Of a stretch of DNA of 64,000 nt, positions 16,424 through 26,100 are shown piece by piece; the first letter of the stretch is position 1; every line of letters starts with the position of its first letter. The DNA is from Akkermansiaceae bacterium (GTDB lineage Bacteria > Verrucomicrobiota > Verrucomicrobiia > Verrucomicrobiales > DEV007), in the NCBI GenBank assembly GCA_024233005.1, contig JACKQE010000011.1, positions 134,903-198,902 on the forward strand. The letters run 5' to 3'. Under the pieces are notes generated by a model, which was given only the letters and a program-made list of their open reading frames with translations, searched no databases and was not told the DNA's origin. The position numbers and the translations under genes are program-made.

Positions 16424-17668
16424 TCAGTCCCCGGGGAAATCCAACACCGCCACGGCATTGTGCCCTCCCATGCCGGAGGCGATTTTCCAAACCTGACCCG
16501 ATCCTAGCGGGTCGGTTGCTTGGCACAGCCGGAGGCGAGGGGAGGGTGGTTCACTGAGACCCTCCAACAGGGGAGGGCAATGACCTTTGCCAGGAAACGG
16601 CAATAGCAGGGCCACTTCCAAGAGGCCGCTGGCCCCCAGAGCATGACCGGTTTGGGGCTTGAACACCGCCACCGGGATTGGCTCCGGAGTCTCCGCAGCG
16701 AAGGCGCCCAAGGCATGTTCTATCCCCCGGCATTCCGAGTCCGCATTGGCTTTGGTCCCGCTGGCATGGGGGCAAATCAGGGCCGGCAGGTTGGGCCCGG
16801 TGGAAATCCGGGACGTCTTGAGGTCCTGGTGAATCGAGGTCAGCAGATCGGCCAGGGGCCCACCGTCCTCGGGGAGGCGGATCAGGTCCAGGGCGTCAGA
16901 GTTGGCCCGGTAGGTGAGGATGCGGGCCAATTGCCGGGTCCCCGAGAGGTCGGACCGTTCCAGACAGAGGGCGACCGCGGCTTCTCCGGGGAGAAATCCA
17001 TCGGCAGTGGTGGCATAGGGATCGTTTTTTCCAACCGCGGAAAGCATTCCGGAATCAGTGAAGTCCTCCAACAGATCCGTCGAAAGCGGCAGATCGACGG
17101 AAAGGACCAGGACGCGGTCCGTCAGCCCGGCCGCGATGGCGAGCCAGGCGTGGCCCAGCGCATCCAATCCGCTGGCGCATCCGTTGGAGAGGACCTGCCA
17201 GGGACCCCGGATGCCGAGATCCAGGCTGACGGCGGCCGCGACTTCGCTGTGAAGAGAGTTGCTGGCCGCGAATTGCCGGAGGGCTCTGCGAAGGGGGAGC
17301 GGATTCCGCCATTCGCCTTGATTGGCCCGGCTGGTGCCGGCGTAGATCCACGTTTCGCGAAGTTCGCGGCTGGACCAACCGGCTCGTTCGACGCACGTTT
17401 GCGCTGCCCGGACCAAGAGATTGGAAGCGGCGCCGGAGCGCCGCCCTTTGAGGAGTGCCCGATCTGCGATCCAGGCCGCGGGAAGATGACTGAAAGAGGG
17501 CGGCGATCCTGGGAGTTTCCCGAGAAGTTTCAGGGCGGTCTCTCTTCGGAGCAGGGCTTGGGTGTTCTCCTCACAAGTCATTCCGAGTCCGGAAATGACG
17601 CTCGCTGCAGTGATGGATACGGGATGGACCAAGCAAGGGGAGAATGAAACGGAATCGGAAAGATCCAA
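16424..17668 (-). CDS. Beta-ketoacyl synthase-like protein (orphan KAS II type)
   Basis: The protein has up to 414 residues with a TTG start at 17668; a later TTG at 17632, just before VHPVSITAASVISGLG, may be the true start because ketosynthases begin there. The condensing-enzyme triad is present: Cys164 in SNGCASGLDALG, His301 in CPHASGTKANADSE, and His342 with Lys337 in KPQTGHALGASG. The usual PHGTGT is PHASGT here. No acyl carrier protein, ketoreductase or malonyl transferase gene is adjacent, so it is not part of a visible fatty-acid operon. It could serve a specialised lipid or polyene pathway elsewhere in the genome. Confidence 0.85.
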   Translation of the reverse strand: MDLSDSVSFSPCLVHPVSITAASVISGLGMTCEENTQALLRRETALKLLGKLPGSPPSFSHLPAAWIADRALLKGRRSGAASNLLVRAAQTCVERAGWSSRELRETWIYAGTSRANQGEWRNPLPLRRALRQFAASNSLHSEVAAAVSLDLGIRGPWQVLSNGCASGLDALGHAWLAIAAGLTDRVLVLSVDLPLSTDLLEDFTDSGMLSAVGKNDPYATTADGFLPGEAAVALCLERSDLSGTRQLARILTYRANSDALDLIRLPEDGGPLADLLTSIHQDLKTSRISTGPNLPALICPHASGTKANADSECRGIEHALGAFAAETPEPIPVAVFKPQTGHALGASGLLEVALLLPFPGKGHCPPLLEGLSEPPSPRLRLCQATDPLGSGQVWKIASGMGGHNAVAVLDFPGD

Positions 17669-17810
17669 GAAGAACCTGCAGAATCGAGTAATATTTCACA
17701 AAGATCAGAAAATGAACACAAAACCGAGCGATTGGCTGTGTCGTAATCTTGAAATTTTAAAAGCTATGGAAAATTCGATGAGAGAAAAACGGTAATAGAA
17801 GATAAAATAT

Positions 17811-17838
17811 TTGACAGATTTCGGCCTCCATGTAGGTT
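17811..17838 (+). promoter_or_regulatory. Candidate promoter of the tRNA-Thr-tuf transcription unit
   Basis: A perfect TTGACA (17811-17816) is followed after 16 bases by TAGGTT (17833-17838), which is preceded by TG. The stretch upstream (17670-17810) is unusually AT-rich for this genome. It lies about 130 bases ahead of tRNA-Thr and is the only good sigma-70-like pair in the gap. The -10 match is imperfect. Confidence 0.5.
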
Positions 17839-17970
17839 CCCGCCCGCTTTGGTCTCAAAACCCGCTTCAATTCCCTTTTTACAGCCCGAAATGGATGCAA
17901 AGGGGGGCTTTTTGCTATTTGTGACTAAAGCTGAAATTTTGAGTGGCGATTTATCGTGGCTTGAAACCAG

Positions 17971-18042
17971 GCTCCTGTAGCTCAGGGGTAGAGCACATCC
18001 TTGGTAAGGATGAGGCCATGGGTTCAAATCCCATCAGGAGCT
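17971..18042 (+). tRNA. tRNA-Thr (anticodon GGT)
   Basis: The cloverleaf runs from GCTCCTG to the pairing CAGGAGC, with an encoded CCA at 18043-18045. The D-arm is AGCTCAGGGGTAGAGC. The anticodon stem CATCC/GGATG encloses loop TTGGTAA with anticodon GGT, and the T-arm contains GGTTCAAATCC. It sits immediately upstream of tuf, the conserved bacterial order. Confidence 0.97.
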
Positions 18043-18157
18043 CCAGAGTTTTTATCCGTCAACATCACAAGTCGAATCCCGTCAGCCCAGCAAACAGGAA
18101 ACACTTCAGACCTTTTTTCAAAAGCAGCAAACCAATACCAACCAACCCAAGACAGCA

Positions 18158-19342
18158 ATGGCTAAAGCACAATTCGAAAGAACTAAGCCTCACGTGAATG
18201 TGGGCACGATCGGGCACGTCGACCACGGCAAGACCACCCTGACCGCAGCCATTACCTCGACCTTGGCTGACAAAGGTTTTGCTGAAAAGAAAAACTACGC
18301 GGACATTGATGCGGCGCCTGAAGAAAAGGCTCGTGGTATCACCATCAACACCGCGCACGTTGAATACATGACGGACACGCGTCACTATGCCCACGTGGAT
18401 TGCCCGGGCCATGCTGACTACGTCAAAAACATGATCACTGGTGCGGCTCAGATGGATGGCGCCATCCTTGTCGTCAGTGCCGCGGACGGCCCTATGCCCC
18501 AGACTCGCGAGCACATCCTGCTTGCCCGTCAGGTTGGGGTGCCGGCCCTGGTGGTTTTCATGAACAAGGTGGACATGGTCGACGATCCTGAGCTTCTGGA
18601 TCTCGTCGAAATGGAGGTCCGCGACCTGCTTAGCCAGTATGAGTTCCCGGGTGACGACATTCCGATTGTCAAGGGAAGCGCGCTCAAGGCTCTTGAGGGT
18701 GACCCTGCGCAGAAGGAAAATATCCTCAAGCTCATGCAGGCGGTGGATGAATACATTCCGCTTCCCGAGCGCCCCATCGACATGACCTTCCTCATGCCGA
18801 TCGAAGACGTCTTCTCGATTGAAGGTCGTGGCACCGTGGTGACCGGCCGTGTGGAGCGTGGTATCGTCAAGAAGATGGAGGAAATCGAAATCGTCGGTAT
18901 CCGTCCCACTCAGAAGACCACTGTCACCGACATTGAAATGTTCCGGAAGCTGCTCGACGAAGGTCGTGCGGGAGACAACGTGGGCCTTCTGCTTCGCGGC
19001 ATCAAGAAGAGTGATGTGGAGCGTGGTCAGGTTGTGGCCAAGCCCGGCACCATCAAGCCGCATTGCAAATTCAAAGCGGAAATCTACGTGCTGAGCAAGG
19101 AAGAAGGCGGTCGTCACACTCCATTCTTCTCCAACTATCGTCCTCAGTTCTACTTCCGTACCACGGACGTGACCGGCACCATCAAGCTCCCTGAAGGGGT
19201 GGAAATGGTCATGCCTGGTGACAATATTTCCCTCGAAGTCGACCTCATCACCCCCATCGCCATGGAAAAAACCATCCGTTTCGCTATCCGCGAAGGTGGT
19301 CGTACCGTTGGCGCCGGTCGTGTGGGCGACATCTTGGATTGA
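18158..19342 (+). CDS. tuf: Translation elongation factor Tu
   Basis: The 394-residue GTPase delivers aminoacyl-tRNA to the ribosome. All G motifs are present: GHVDHGKTTLT (about 19-29), the switch segment EEKARGITINTAHVEY, DCPGHADYVKNM, NKVDMVDD and GSALKAL. Domains 2 and 3 follow, with EDVFSIEGRGTVVTGRVERG and the C-terminal FAIREGGRTVGAGRV. Length and ends are standard. It is placed between tRNA-Thr and tRNA-Trp and is probably cotranscribed with both. A 12-bp perfect hairpin lies about 27 bases after the stop. Confidence 0.99.
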   Translation: MAKAQFERTKPHVNVGTIGHVDHGKTTLTAAITSTLADKGFAEKKNYADIDAAPEEKARGITINTAHVEYMTDTRHYAHVDCPGHADYVKNMITGAAQMDGAILVVSAADGPMPQTREHILLARQVGVPALVVFMNKVDMVDDPELLDLVEMEVRDLLSQYEFPGDDIPIVKGSALKALEGDPAQKENILKLMQAVDEYIPLPERPIDMTFLMPIEDVFSIEGRGTVVTGRVERGIVKKMEEIEIVGIRPTQKTTVTDIEMFRKLLDEGRAGDNVGLLLRGIKKSDVERGQVVAKPGTIKPHCKFKAEIYVLSKEEGGRHTPFFSNYRPQFYFRTTDVTGTIKLPEGVEMVMPGDNISLEVDLITPIAMEKTIRFAIREGGRTVGAGRVGDILD

Positions 19343-19369
19343 TTGTTGGTATCCAACCGGTTTTGTCGT

Positions 19370-19397
19370 CCCTCCGATCGCGTTTGCGATCGGAGGG
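19370..19397 (+). promoter_or_regulatory. Perfect 12-bp hairpin after tuf
   Basis: CCCTCCGATCGC, loop GTTT, then GCGATCGGAGGG form a perfect stem-loop. The bases after it (TCTGGCG) are not T-rich, so it is not a classic intrinsic terminator. It may be an mRNA 3' end stabiliser or a processing site ahead of tRNA-Trp. A second hairpin (GGCGGAA, TGCG, TTCCGCC) lies at 19431-19448. Confidence 0.5.
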
Positions 19398-19485
19398 TCT
19401 GGCGTCTCCGGGAGGCAACCGGATTGTTTGGGCGGAATGCGTTCCGCCAAAGGCGTGGCGGCAAGATTTTTGAATAGTGACAGAA

Positions 19486-19558
19486 AGGGCGTTAGCTCAA
19501 TTGGTAGAGTAGCGGTCTCCAAAACCGTTGGTTGTGGGTTCGAGTCCCTCACGCCCTG
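19486..19558 (+). tRNA. tRNA-Trp (anticodon CCA)
   Basis: The acceptor stem AGGGCGT pairs with ACGCCCT, the discriminator is G, and an encoded CCA occupies 19559-19561. The D-arm is AGCTCAATTGGTAGAGT. The anticodon stem GCGGT/ACCGT (with one G-T pair) encloses CTCCAAA with anticodon CCA, and the T-arm is GTGGGTTCGAGTCCCTC. It sits just before secE, as in many bacteria. Confidence 0.97.
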
Positions 19559-19656
19559 CCACTCTTCAAGAATCACCGCGACGATACTCAGATTGACAAT
19601 CGGAACGGTCCACGGGACATCCGGTTCATCAGGCACCCAGGAAAAGGAAGCGACAC

Positions 19657-19887
19657 ATGTTTGGAAATTTCGGGAAATACCTTGGCGAAGTCCGGGCGGA
19701 ACTCCACAAGGCAACTTGGCCTTGGGAACCCAAAGAGCGCGGCATTAAAAAATATCGCCAACTCATCGATTCCACGGTGGTGGTTTTGGTCGCCTCCCTG
19801 CTGCTTGGCGCCTACGTGGCTTTCTGTGATATTGTCATGGTTTATGTCCTCAAGGCCCTGACCTGGCTTGGAACTCTTGGAAAATAG
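19657..19887 (+). CDS. secE: Preprotein translocase subunit SecE
   Basis: The 76-residue protein has the usual short-SecE layout: an amphipathic N-terminus with RAELHKATWPWEPKE (the conserved K-x-T-W-P segment), then one membrane helix (about 39-60, STVVVLVASLLLGAYVAFC). SecE is an essential part of the SecYEG channel. Its position between tRNA-Trp and nusG supports the call. Confidence 0.95.
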   Translation: MFGNFGKYLGEVRAELHKATWPWEPKERGIKKYRQLIDSTVVVLVASLLLGAYVAFCDIVMVYVLKALTWLGTLGK

Positions 19888-19960
19888 ACGATCCGCTAAC
19901 ACCTCCGGCCCTTAGCCTGACGGCAGGACGGCTTTTTCACCCCCAGTCAAAACTAACGAG

Positions 19961-20524
19961 ATGCCAGTAGCCCCCAGAGATCAGTGGTATGTGGTTCACG
20001 TCCTTTCCGGTCAGGAAATGAAGGTGCGTGACAATTTGCGCCGCCGCATCCAGTCCGAAGAAATGGCGGACCTGATCTTTGAAGTCATGGTTCCCACCGA
20101 ACGTGTTTCGGAGGTGAAGGGGGGGCGCAAAACGGAGACGAATCGCAAATTCTATCCCGGTTACATCATCATCAACATGCATCTCCTGGACGATAACAAT
20201 CGTCTCGTCGACAAGACCTGGTATTTCATCCGCGAGACGCCCGGCGTGCTGAATTTTGCCGGAGCCAAGGATCGGCCCACTCCGATGCCGAAACGAGAAG
20301 TGGATAACATGCTCGCCCAGATTCGCGAGCGCGGGGAAAATGTGGTCCCCAAGATCGTTTTCGAGGTTGGCGACACCGTGATCGTCCGTGATGGCGTCTT
20401 CGAAGGCCAGAACGGCACGGTGGAAGAGATCAACCCCGAAAAAGGCGAGCTGCTCGTCTCCGTCAACATTTTCGGACGCAGCACGCCTGTTCCCCTCGAA
20501 TACTGGCAGGTGGAGCGGGCCTGA
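19961..20524 (+). CDS. nusG: Transcription termination/antitermination protein NusG
   Basis: The 187-residue protein begins with the NGN domain (QWYVVHVLSGQEMKVRDNL, YPGYIIINMHL, FIRETPGVLNFAG). It ends with a KOW domain (GDTVIVRDGVFEGQNGTVEEI). NusG binds RNA polymerase and couples it to Rho or ribosomes. It is followed 79 bases later by rplK in the standard order. Confidence 0.98.
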   Translation: MPVAPRDQWYVVHVLSGQEMKVRDNLRRRIQSEEMADLIFEVMVPTERVSEVKGGRKTETNRKFYPGYIIINMHLLDDNNRLVDKTWYFIRETPGVLNFAGAKDRPTPMPKREVDNMLAQIRERGENVVPKIVFEVGDTVIVRDGVFEGQNGTVEEINPEKGELLVSVNIFGRSTPVPLEYWQVERA

Positions 20525-20603
20525 TCACCAATGAGTATGACCACTTCTCCCTGAACAGGGAGGGGAGTCCAGAACGACCCAAGCATTTCAAGGAAACTAC
20601 ATC

Positions 20604-21029
20604 ATGGCCAAGGAAGTAATACGCATCATCAAACTGCAGATCACGGCGGGTGCCGCCAATCCGTCGCCGCCCGTGGGCCCCGCTCTCGGTCAGGCCGGCG
20701 TCAATATCATGGGATTCTGTAAAGAATTCAATGCCCGGACCCAGCCCCAGGCGGGTGACATTTTGCCGGTGGTGATCACTGTTTATAAAGACAAAAGTTT
20801 CACTTTCATCACCAAAAAGCCACCGGCGTCGGTGTTGTTGAAGAAGGCGGCCAAAATTGCCTCCGGTTCCAAGGAGCCCAACAAAACCAAAGTGGCGACC
20901 CTGACCCGCGCGCAAATGCTCGAAGTGGCCAAAATCAAAATGGAGGACCTCAACACCAACGACGAGGATCGGGCCATTAAAATTCTCGAAGGCACCGCCC
21001 GCCAGATGGGCATCGAAGTCGTCGCCTGA
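20604..21029 (+). CDS. rplK: Large ribosomal subunit protein L11
   Basis: The product has 141 residues, the standard length. The N-terminal domain carries ITAGAANPSPPVGPALGQAGVNIM, split here by the typical proline-rich hinge. The C-terminal 23S rRNA-binding domain contains TKKPPASVLLKKAA and AIKILEGTARQMG. L11 forms the GTPase-associated centre with L10 and L12, whose genes follow. Confidence 0.98.
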   Translation: MAKEVIRIIKLQITAGAANPSPPVGPALGQAGVNIMGFCKEFNARTQPQAGDILPVVITVYKDKSFTFITKKPPASVLLKKAAKIASGSKEPNKTKVATLTRAQMLEVAKIKMEDLNTNDEDRAIKILEGTARQMGIEVVA

Positions 21030-21166
21030 TTTTCCGGCTTCCGGTCGGGGTTCTTCCATCCCGGACGGAAGTCAATTCTACCCCGCCTGAAAGCGGGGTT
21101 ATCCCATAAAACAGCACCCAACCGCAGGAGAGTCACGATAGGCTCATTCGGACTGCAACCAGACCC
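21030..21166 (+). promoter_or_regulatory. rplK-rplA intergenic region with hairpin
   Basis: This 137-base gap contains a 7-bp hairpin (ACCCCGC at 21080-21086, GCGGGGT at 21093-21099) and a larger imperfect stem around 21036-21070 (CTTCCGG against CCGGACGGAAG). In many bacteria L1 regulates its own operon by binding mRNA near rplK or rplA, so these structures are candidates. No similarity to a known L1 site could be tested. Confidence 0.3.
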
Positions 21167-21868
21167 ATGGCAACCAAAAGAAGCAAGCGTTACAACGAGG
21201 CGATCAAGTTGGTCGATTCGACGAAGAATTACGGATTGGACGAGGCCATCAACATCCTCAAGAAATTCCCCGCCCCCAAGTTCAACCCCACCGTGACCAT
21301 TTCCTTCCGGCTTGGTGTTGATCCCCGCCAGTCTGATCAGATGGTCCGCGGAACCTGCCCGCTTCCCCACGGTAGCGGAAAGGAAGTGCGGGTTCTGGTG
21401 CTTGCCGAAGGTGACGCCGCGACCGCCGCTCAGGCTGCCGGTGCGGAGCATATTGGCTATGCCGAGCCCATCAAGAAAATCCAGGAAGGCTGGCTCGACT
21501 TCGATGTGGTTATTGCCACCCCAGCGGCCATGGCCGAAGTTCGGAAACTCGGTCGCCAACTTGGTCCCCGCGGTTTGATGCCCAATCCTCGTAACGGAAC
21601 GGTCACTGATGACACGGCTGCCGCAGTGAAGGCCGTCAAGGCTGGTCGGGCGGACTTCAAACTCGACAAAAACGGGAACATTTCCTCCGGTGTCGGCAAG
21701 CTTTCCTTCTCCGTCGAGCAACTCAAGGAAAACGCCCAGGCGGTCATCGACACGGTGGTTGCCGCCAAGCCGGCTGTCGCCCGGGGCATTTATATGGTGG
21801 CCATCACCCTGGCCGCCTCGATGTGTCCTGGAGTCAGTCTCGACGTCTCCCCGTATCGAACCAACTGA
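21167..21868 (+). CDS. rplA: Large ribosomal subunit protein L1
   Basis: The 233-residue product has the usual L1 features: KRYNEAIKLVDSTKNYGLDEAI at the start, SFRLGVDPRQSDQMVRG, LPHGSGKEVRVLVLAEGD, and the signature LGPRGLMPNPRNGTVTDD. L1 binds 23S rRNA at the L1 stalk and can repress its own mRNA. It is intact and 36 bases ahead of rplJ. Confidence 0.98.
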   Translation: MATKRSKRYNEAIKLVDSTKNYGLDEAINILKKFPAPKFNPTVTISFRLGVDPRQSDQMVRGTCPLPHGSGKEVRVLVLAEGDAATAAQAAGAEHIGYAEPIKKIQEGWLDFDVVIATPAAMAEVRKLGRQLGPRGLMPNPRNGTVTDDTAAAVKAVKAGRADFKLDKNGNISSGVGKLSFSVEQLKENAQAVIDTVVAAKPAVARGIYMVAITLAASMCPGVSLDVSPYRTN

Positions 21869-21904
21869 TTCACCCTTTTTGAGTTACCAGACACTTTTTT
21901 TGCG

Positions 21905-22423
21905 ATGAAAGCACTCAAGCAAATCGTCATCGACGACATTCTGACCCGCCTCAACGGGTCTCCTTTCCTGATCGTGGCCGAATACACGGGCATGAACACG
22001 GGAAACTTTGCCACTCTGCGCCAGCGGCTTTTGGCCATCGGGGCGGAATTCCATGTCACCAAGAACACGTTCGTGAAACGGGCCGCGGAAGCCGCGGGGG
22101 TTCAGGACGGACTTTCCAAAATTCTGGTTGGCCAGACCGGAACCATCACCGGTGACAGCGATGTGTGCGCCGCTGCCAAGATCGTCAAGGACTTCCACAA
22201 GGAAACCGGCAAAGCGCAGATCAAAGGTGGCGCTCTCGACGGGGCCGTTTTGGAAGCCGCCCAAGTGGAAGCGCTGGCTGGTCTTCCCTCCAAGGATGTG
22301 TTGCGCGCCCAACTGTTGGGACTGCTGCAGACTCCGGCGACCCAGCTGGTCCGCGTCCTCAACGAGCCTGCCGCCTCCTTGGCGCGGGTCCTCAAAGCCC
22401 ACGGGGAAAAAGAAGCTTCCTGA
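21905..22423 (+). CDS. rplJ: Large ribosomal subunit protein L10
   Basis: The product has 172 residues. The N-terminal rRNA-binding part reads VIDDILTRLNGSPFLIVAEYTGMNTGNF. VTKNTFVKRAAE follows, with a C-terminal helix for L12 dimers (LVRVLNEPAASLARVLKAHGEK). L10 anchors the L12 dimers of the stalk. The gap from rplA is only 36 bases, too short for the long L10-leader structure found upstream of rplJ in many bacteria. Confidence 0.97.
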   Translation: MKALKQIVIDDILTRLNGSPFLIVAEYTGMNTGNFATLRQRLLAIGAEFHVTKNTFVKRAAEAAGVQDGLSKILVGQTGTITGDSDVCAAAKIVKDFHKETGKAQIKGGALDGAVLEAAQVEALAGLPSKDVLRAQLLGLLQTPATQLVRVLNEPAASLARVLKAHGEKEAS

Positions 22424-22575
22424 AACCAATTTTCTCCTGCCGGCATCCGTCGGCGGGAGAGCGTGAGAAAATACCAAGAACCTAGGAAAAACCAACCGGG
22501 TTCCTCGTCGAAGGCGGGGCTCCTCCTCTGAAATGCCGGCAGGCTTGCCGGTGCGACGACACCCAACAAAAGACT
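22424..22575 (+). promoter_or_regulatory. rplJ-rplL intergenic region with two hairpins
   Basis: The 152-base gap holds two stem-loops. One is CTCCTGCCG against CGGCGGGAG at 22434-22459. The other is CCGGCA, loop GGCT, TGCCGG at 22536-22551. Neither has a T tract. They may tune the rplL-to-rplJ ratio, since four or more L12 copies are needed per L10, or act as processing sites. This is inference from position. Confidence 0.35.
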
Positions 22576-22956
22576 ATGTCAGACATCAACAAAATCGTAG
22601 ACGACCTCAGCGGATTGACCGTTCTCCAAGTGGCAGACTTGGTGAAAGCCCTTGAAGAAAAGTGGGGCGTTAGCGCCGCCGCTCCTGTCGCGGCCGTGGC
22701 CGTGGCCGGTCCTGCCGCCGATGCCGCTCCAGCGGAAGAGAAGACGGAATTCAACGTCATTCTGACCTCCTTCGGTGACAACAAAATCAACGTCATCAAA
22801 GCGGTCCGTGAAGCCGTCCCGGGCCTTGGTCTCGCCGATGCCAAAAAGCTCGTCGAAGGTGCACCAGCCACCCTCAAGGAGGGGGCCACCAAGGACGAAG
22901 CCGAAAGCATCAAGAAGAAACTCGAAGAAGCAGGCGCCAAAGTCGAACTCAAGTAA
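22576..22956 (+). CDS. rplL: Large ribosomal subunit protein L7/L12
   Basis: The 126-residue product has the N-terminal dimerisation domain (IVDDLSGLTVLQVADLVKALEEKWG), an Ala/Pro/Val-rich hinge (APVAAVAVAGPAADAAPAEE), and a C-terminal domain with EFNVILTSFGDNKINVIKAVRE and GLADAKKLVEGAP. The C-terminal domain recruits translational GTPases. It is standard in length and intact. Confidence 0.98.
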   Translation: MSDINKIVDDLSGLTVLQVADLVKALEEKWGVSAAAPVAAVAVAGPAADAAPAEEKTEFNVILTSFGDNKINVIKAVREAVPGLGLADAKKLVEGAPATLKEGATKDEAESIKKKLEEAGAKVELK

Positions 22957-23017
22957 CCCCGAGCTTCGTTTATCACCGCATTGCGGAAATCATTCCCAGA
23001 TCATTTGGAAGAGTGTG

Positions 23018-23054
23018 CCAGTCGGCGCTCCGGGACTCCGGAGCGCACGGCTGG
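23018..23054 (+). promoter_or_regulatory. Long hairpin between rplL and rpoB, possible attenuator or processing site
   Basis: GCGCTCCGG, loop GACT, CCGGAGCGC make a perfect 9-bp stem. It is extended by CCAGTCG paired with CGGCTGG, with one G-T pair and a bulged A. It lies in a 231-base gap. Partial termination or RNase cleavage between rplL and rpoB is well known in enterobacteria and would fit here. No T tract follows, so cleavage or pausing is likelier than classic termination. Confidence 0.45.
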
Positions 23055-23187
23055 TCGCTGCTTTCAAGGAGGACAAATCCTGGCTTCTTTGAAGTAGTCA
23101 GGCTTTGTCGTCTTCATCCGGGGCGACACCCAGTAGCGGGAGATTGGTGGATCTCCCGGTGCACAATCCCATAACATCCAGCGCGAC

Positions 23188-26100
23188 ATGTCAGAACGGC
23201 TCTATTTCGGAAAAATCCAGGAAGTCATTGAACCGCCGAATCTCATTGAGGTTCAGCTAGACTCCTACAAGGAATTCCTTCAGCAGGATGTCCCGCCGGA
23301 AAAGCGGAAAGACGTCGGTCTGCAGGCTGTGCTCAAGGAGGTCTTCCCGATTGACAGCTATGATGAGAAAATCACGCTTGAGTTCATCAAGTATGACATC
23401 GCCGAGCCGAAGCTGACCTCGTTGGAGGCATTGCGCGAAGGAGAAAGCTTTTGGGCTCCTCTTTACGTGACCTTTGCCCTCAAGGATGAGGCGGGAACCA
23501 AGGAAGAGCGCGTCTACATGGGGGAAATTCCTCTGATGACCCGTCGGGGCACTTTCATCATCAATGGCGCGGAACGCGTCGTGGTCAGCCAATTGCATCG
23601 CTCCCCCGGGGTCTGTTTCGAGACCGCCCAGCATCTCAATGGCAAAACGCTCTATGGATTCCGGATCATTCCTGACCGGGGATCCTGGTTGGAAGTCCAG
23701 TTTGACACCAATGATCTGCTCTTTGTTTACCTGGATCGCCGCCGTCGTCGTCGGAAGTTCCTTGGCACGACTTTCCTCCGGGTCATGGGATATCCCACGG
23801 ATGCGGACATCATCAAAGAGTTCTACACCACCGAAGAGCTCAAGATCAAAGTGGACATGGACGAGGCTTTGCTCAGTTCCAAGGTGCTCTATGAAGATAT
23901 CAGGGACGGAGACGCCGTTCTGGCCAAGGCCTACGAGCCTCTCACGATGGGCGTTGTCGGCGCGTTGGTAGCCGCCGGTCACAACAAGATCTCCGTCATC
24001 AATGCCGGGCCCGAGGATTTGTTGATCCGTTCGCTGCGTAAAGATCCGGCCCGTGACGAGGAAGAGGCGTTGAAGGACATTTACCGTCGTTTGCGTCCCG
24101 GAGATCCTCCGACCGTTGCCAATGCCCGCTCCCTGCTGAAAAGGCTCTTCTTTGATCCCAAGCGTTACGACCTGACCCGTGTCGGTCGTTATAAGATCAA
24201 CCACAAGCTGGGCCTGAAGATTGACGATAACAACCGGGTCATGACTCCGGAAGATTTCGTGGCTTCGATGAAATACCTTTTCAAACTGCGCCGCAACGAG
24301 GGCGTGCTTGATGACATCGACCATCTCGGAAGCCGCCGCATCCGCGGGGTGGGCGAGTTGCTGGCCAACCAGTGCCGGACCGGTCTGGCCCGGACCGAGC
24401 GTCTTGTGAAAGAGCGCATGACAGTGATGGACAGCGGCTTCGACACGCTCATTCCCTCCCGTCTGCTCAACAACAAAGCCCTCAACGGGGTGGTGCGGGA
24501 CTTCTTCGGAAGGTCCCAGCTCTCCCAGTTCATGGACCAGACCAATCCCTTGTCGGAACTGACGCACAAACGGCGTCTCTCCGCCCTCGGGCCGGGCGGT
24601 CTGAACCGCGACCGTGCCGGTTTCGAAGTTCGCGACGTTCATCCGAGCCATTACGGCCGGATTTGTCCGATCGAGACTCCTGAAGGACCAAACATTGGTC
24701 TGATCAACTCGATGAGCACCTTTGCCCGGATCAATGAATTTGGATTCATTGAGACGCCCTACCGCAAGATTGTGGATGGTGTCGCGAGCAACAAAATCGA
24801 CTATCTCACGGCCGACCAGGAAGAAAACTTCATGATCGCCCAGTCCAACAATCCGATGGACGAGAAGGGCCGTTTCCTGGGTGAGCGCATCACCGCCCGG
24901 ATCCGGGGAGAATTCGTTGACGTGCCCGCAAAAGATTGCGGTTACATGGATGTGTCGCCTAAACAGTTGGTTTCGGTGGCCGCCAGCCTCATTCCCTTCC
25001 TCGAGCACGATGACGCCAACCGCGCCTTGATGGGTTCGAACATGCAGCGCCAGGGGGTTCCTTTGCTCGTCAGCGAAGCGCCTCTCATCGGAACCGGGAT
25101 GGAAGGCAAAGTGGCCCGGGACTCACGCGCCGTCGTGGTGAGCGAGTCCAATGGCACCGTCGCGGCGGCCACGGCGACGATGGTGGTCGTGACCAAGGAC
25201 GGCAAGTTGCCCGTTTCCGACAGTGTTTTCCTGAACGATCCGGAAGTCCTCAAAAACGATCCCGACAATGGCATCCATGTCTACCCGCTGCGCAAATTCA
25301 TGCGTTCCAACGCGGCGACCTGCATCAACCAGAAGCCGATTGTGCGCCGGGGAGACAAGGTGAAAAAGGGACAGGTGCTCGCCGATGGTCCCAACACCGA
25401 AAATGGCGAACTGGCCTTGGGCCGGAACATGCTCGTGGCCTTCATGCCATGGAATGGATACAACTTCGAGGATGCCATCGCGATCTCTGAAAAAGTGGTC
25501 CGCGACGACATTTTCACCTCCATCCACATTGATGAATTCGAAATCGGCGCCCGCGACACCAAGCTGGGGCCCGAGGAAATCACCCGGGACATCCCCAATG
25601 TCGGGGAGGAATCACTCCGCAATCTCGGTCCCGACGGAGTCATCCGCATTGGCGCCGAAGTAAGGCCGGGCGACATTCTGGTGGGCAAGATCACCCCCAA
25701 GAGTGAAACCGAACTGGCTCCTGAAGAACGGCTTCTCCGCGCCATCTTCGGGGAAAAGGCCGCCGATGTGAAAGACACGTCGCTCCGGGTTCCTTCGGGG
25801 TGCACCGGTATCGTGATGGATGTGCGGGTTTCTTCCCGCAACACCACCGCCAAGGAAAAAGTGGACAGCCGCGAGCAAAACAAGCAGCGCAAGGCCATTC
25901 AGGAACAGCATGACAAGGACCGCGAGGAGTTGATCGACCAACTCACCGAGCGTCTTTCCGACATTCTGCTCAACGAGAAAATTCCTCTCGATGTGATGAA
26001 CGGCCAGGATGGTGAAATCATCATTCCCGCCAACAAGAAAATCACCAAGACGCTGCTCCGCAAGCTGGCTCTCGCCTACGACAAAATCGAGATCGATCCG

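Noticed and set aside
17712..17795. A 27-codon plus-strand frame in the AT-rich tuf upstream region
   Set aside because: It lies in promoter-like AT-rich sequence and has no ribosome site or conserved features.
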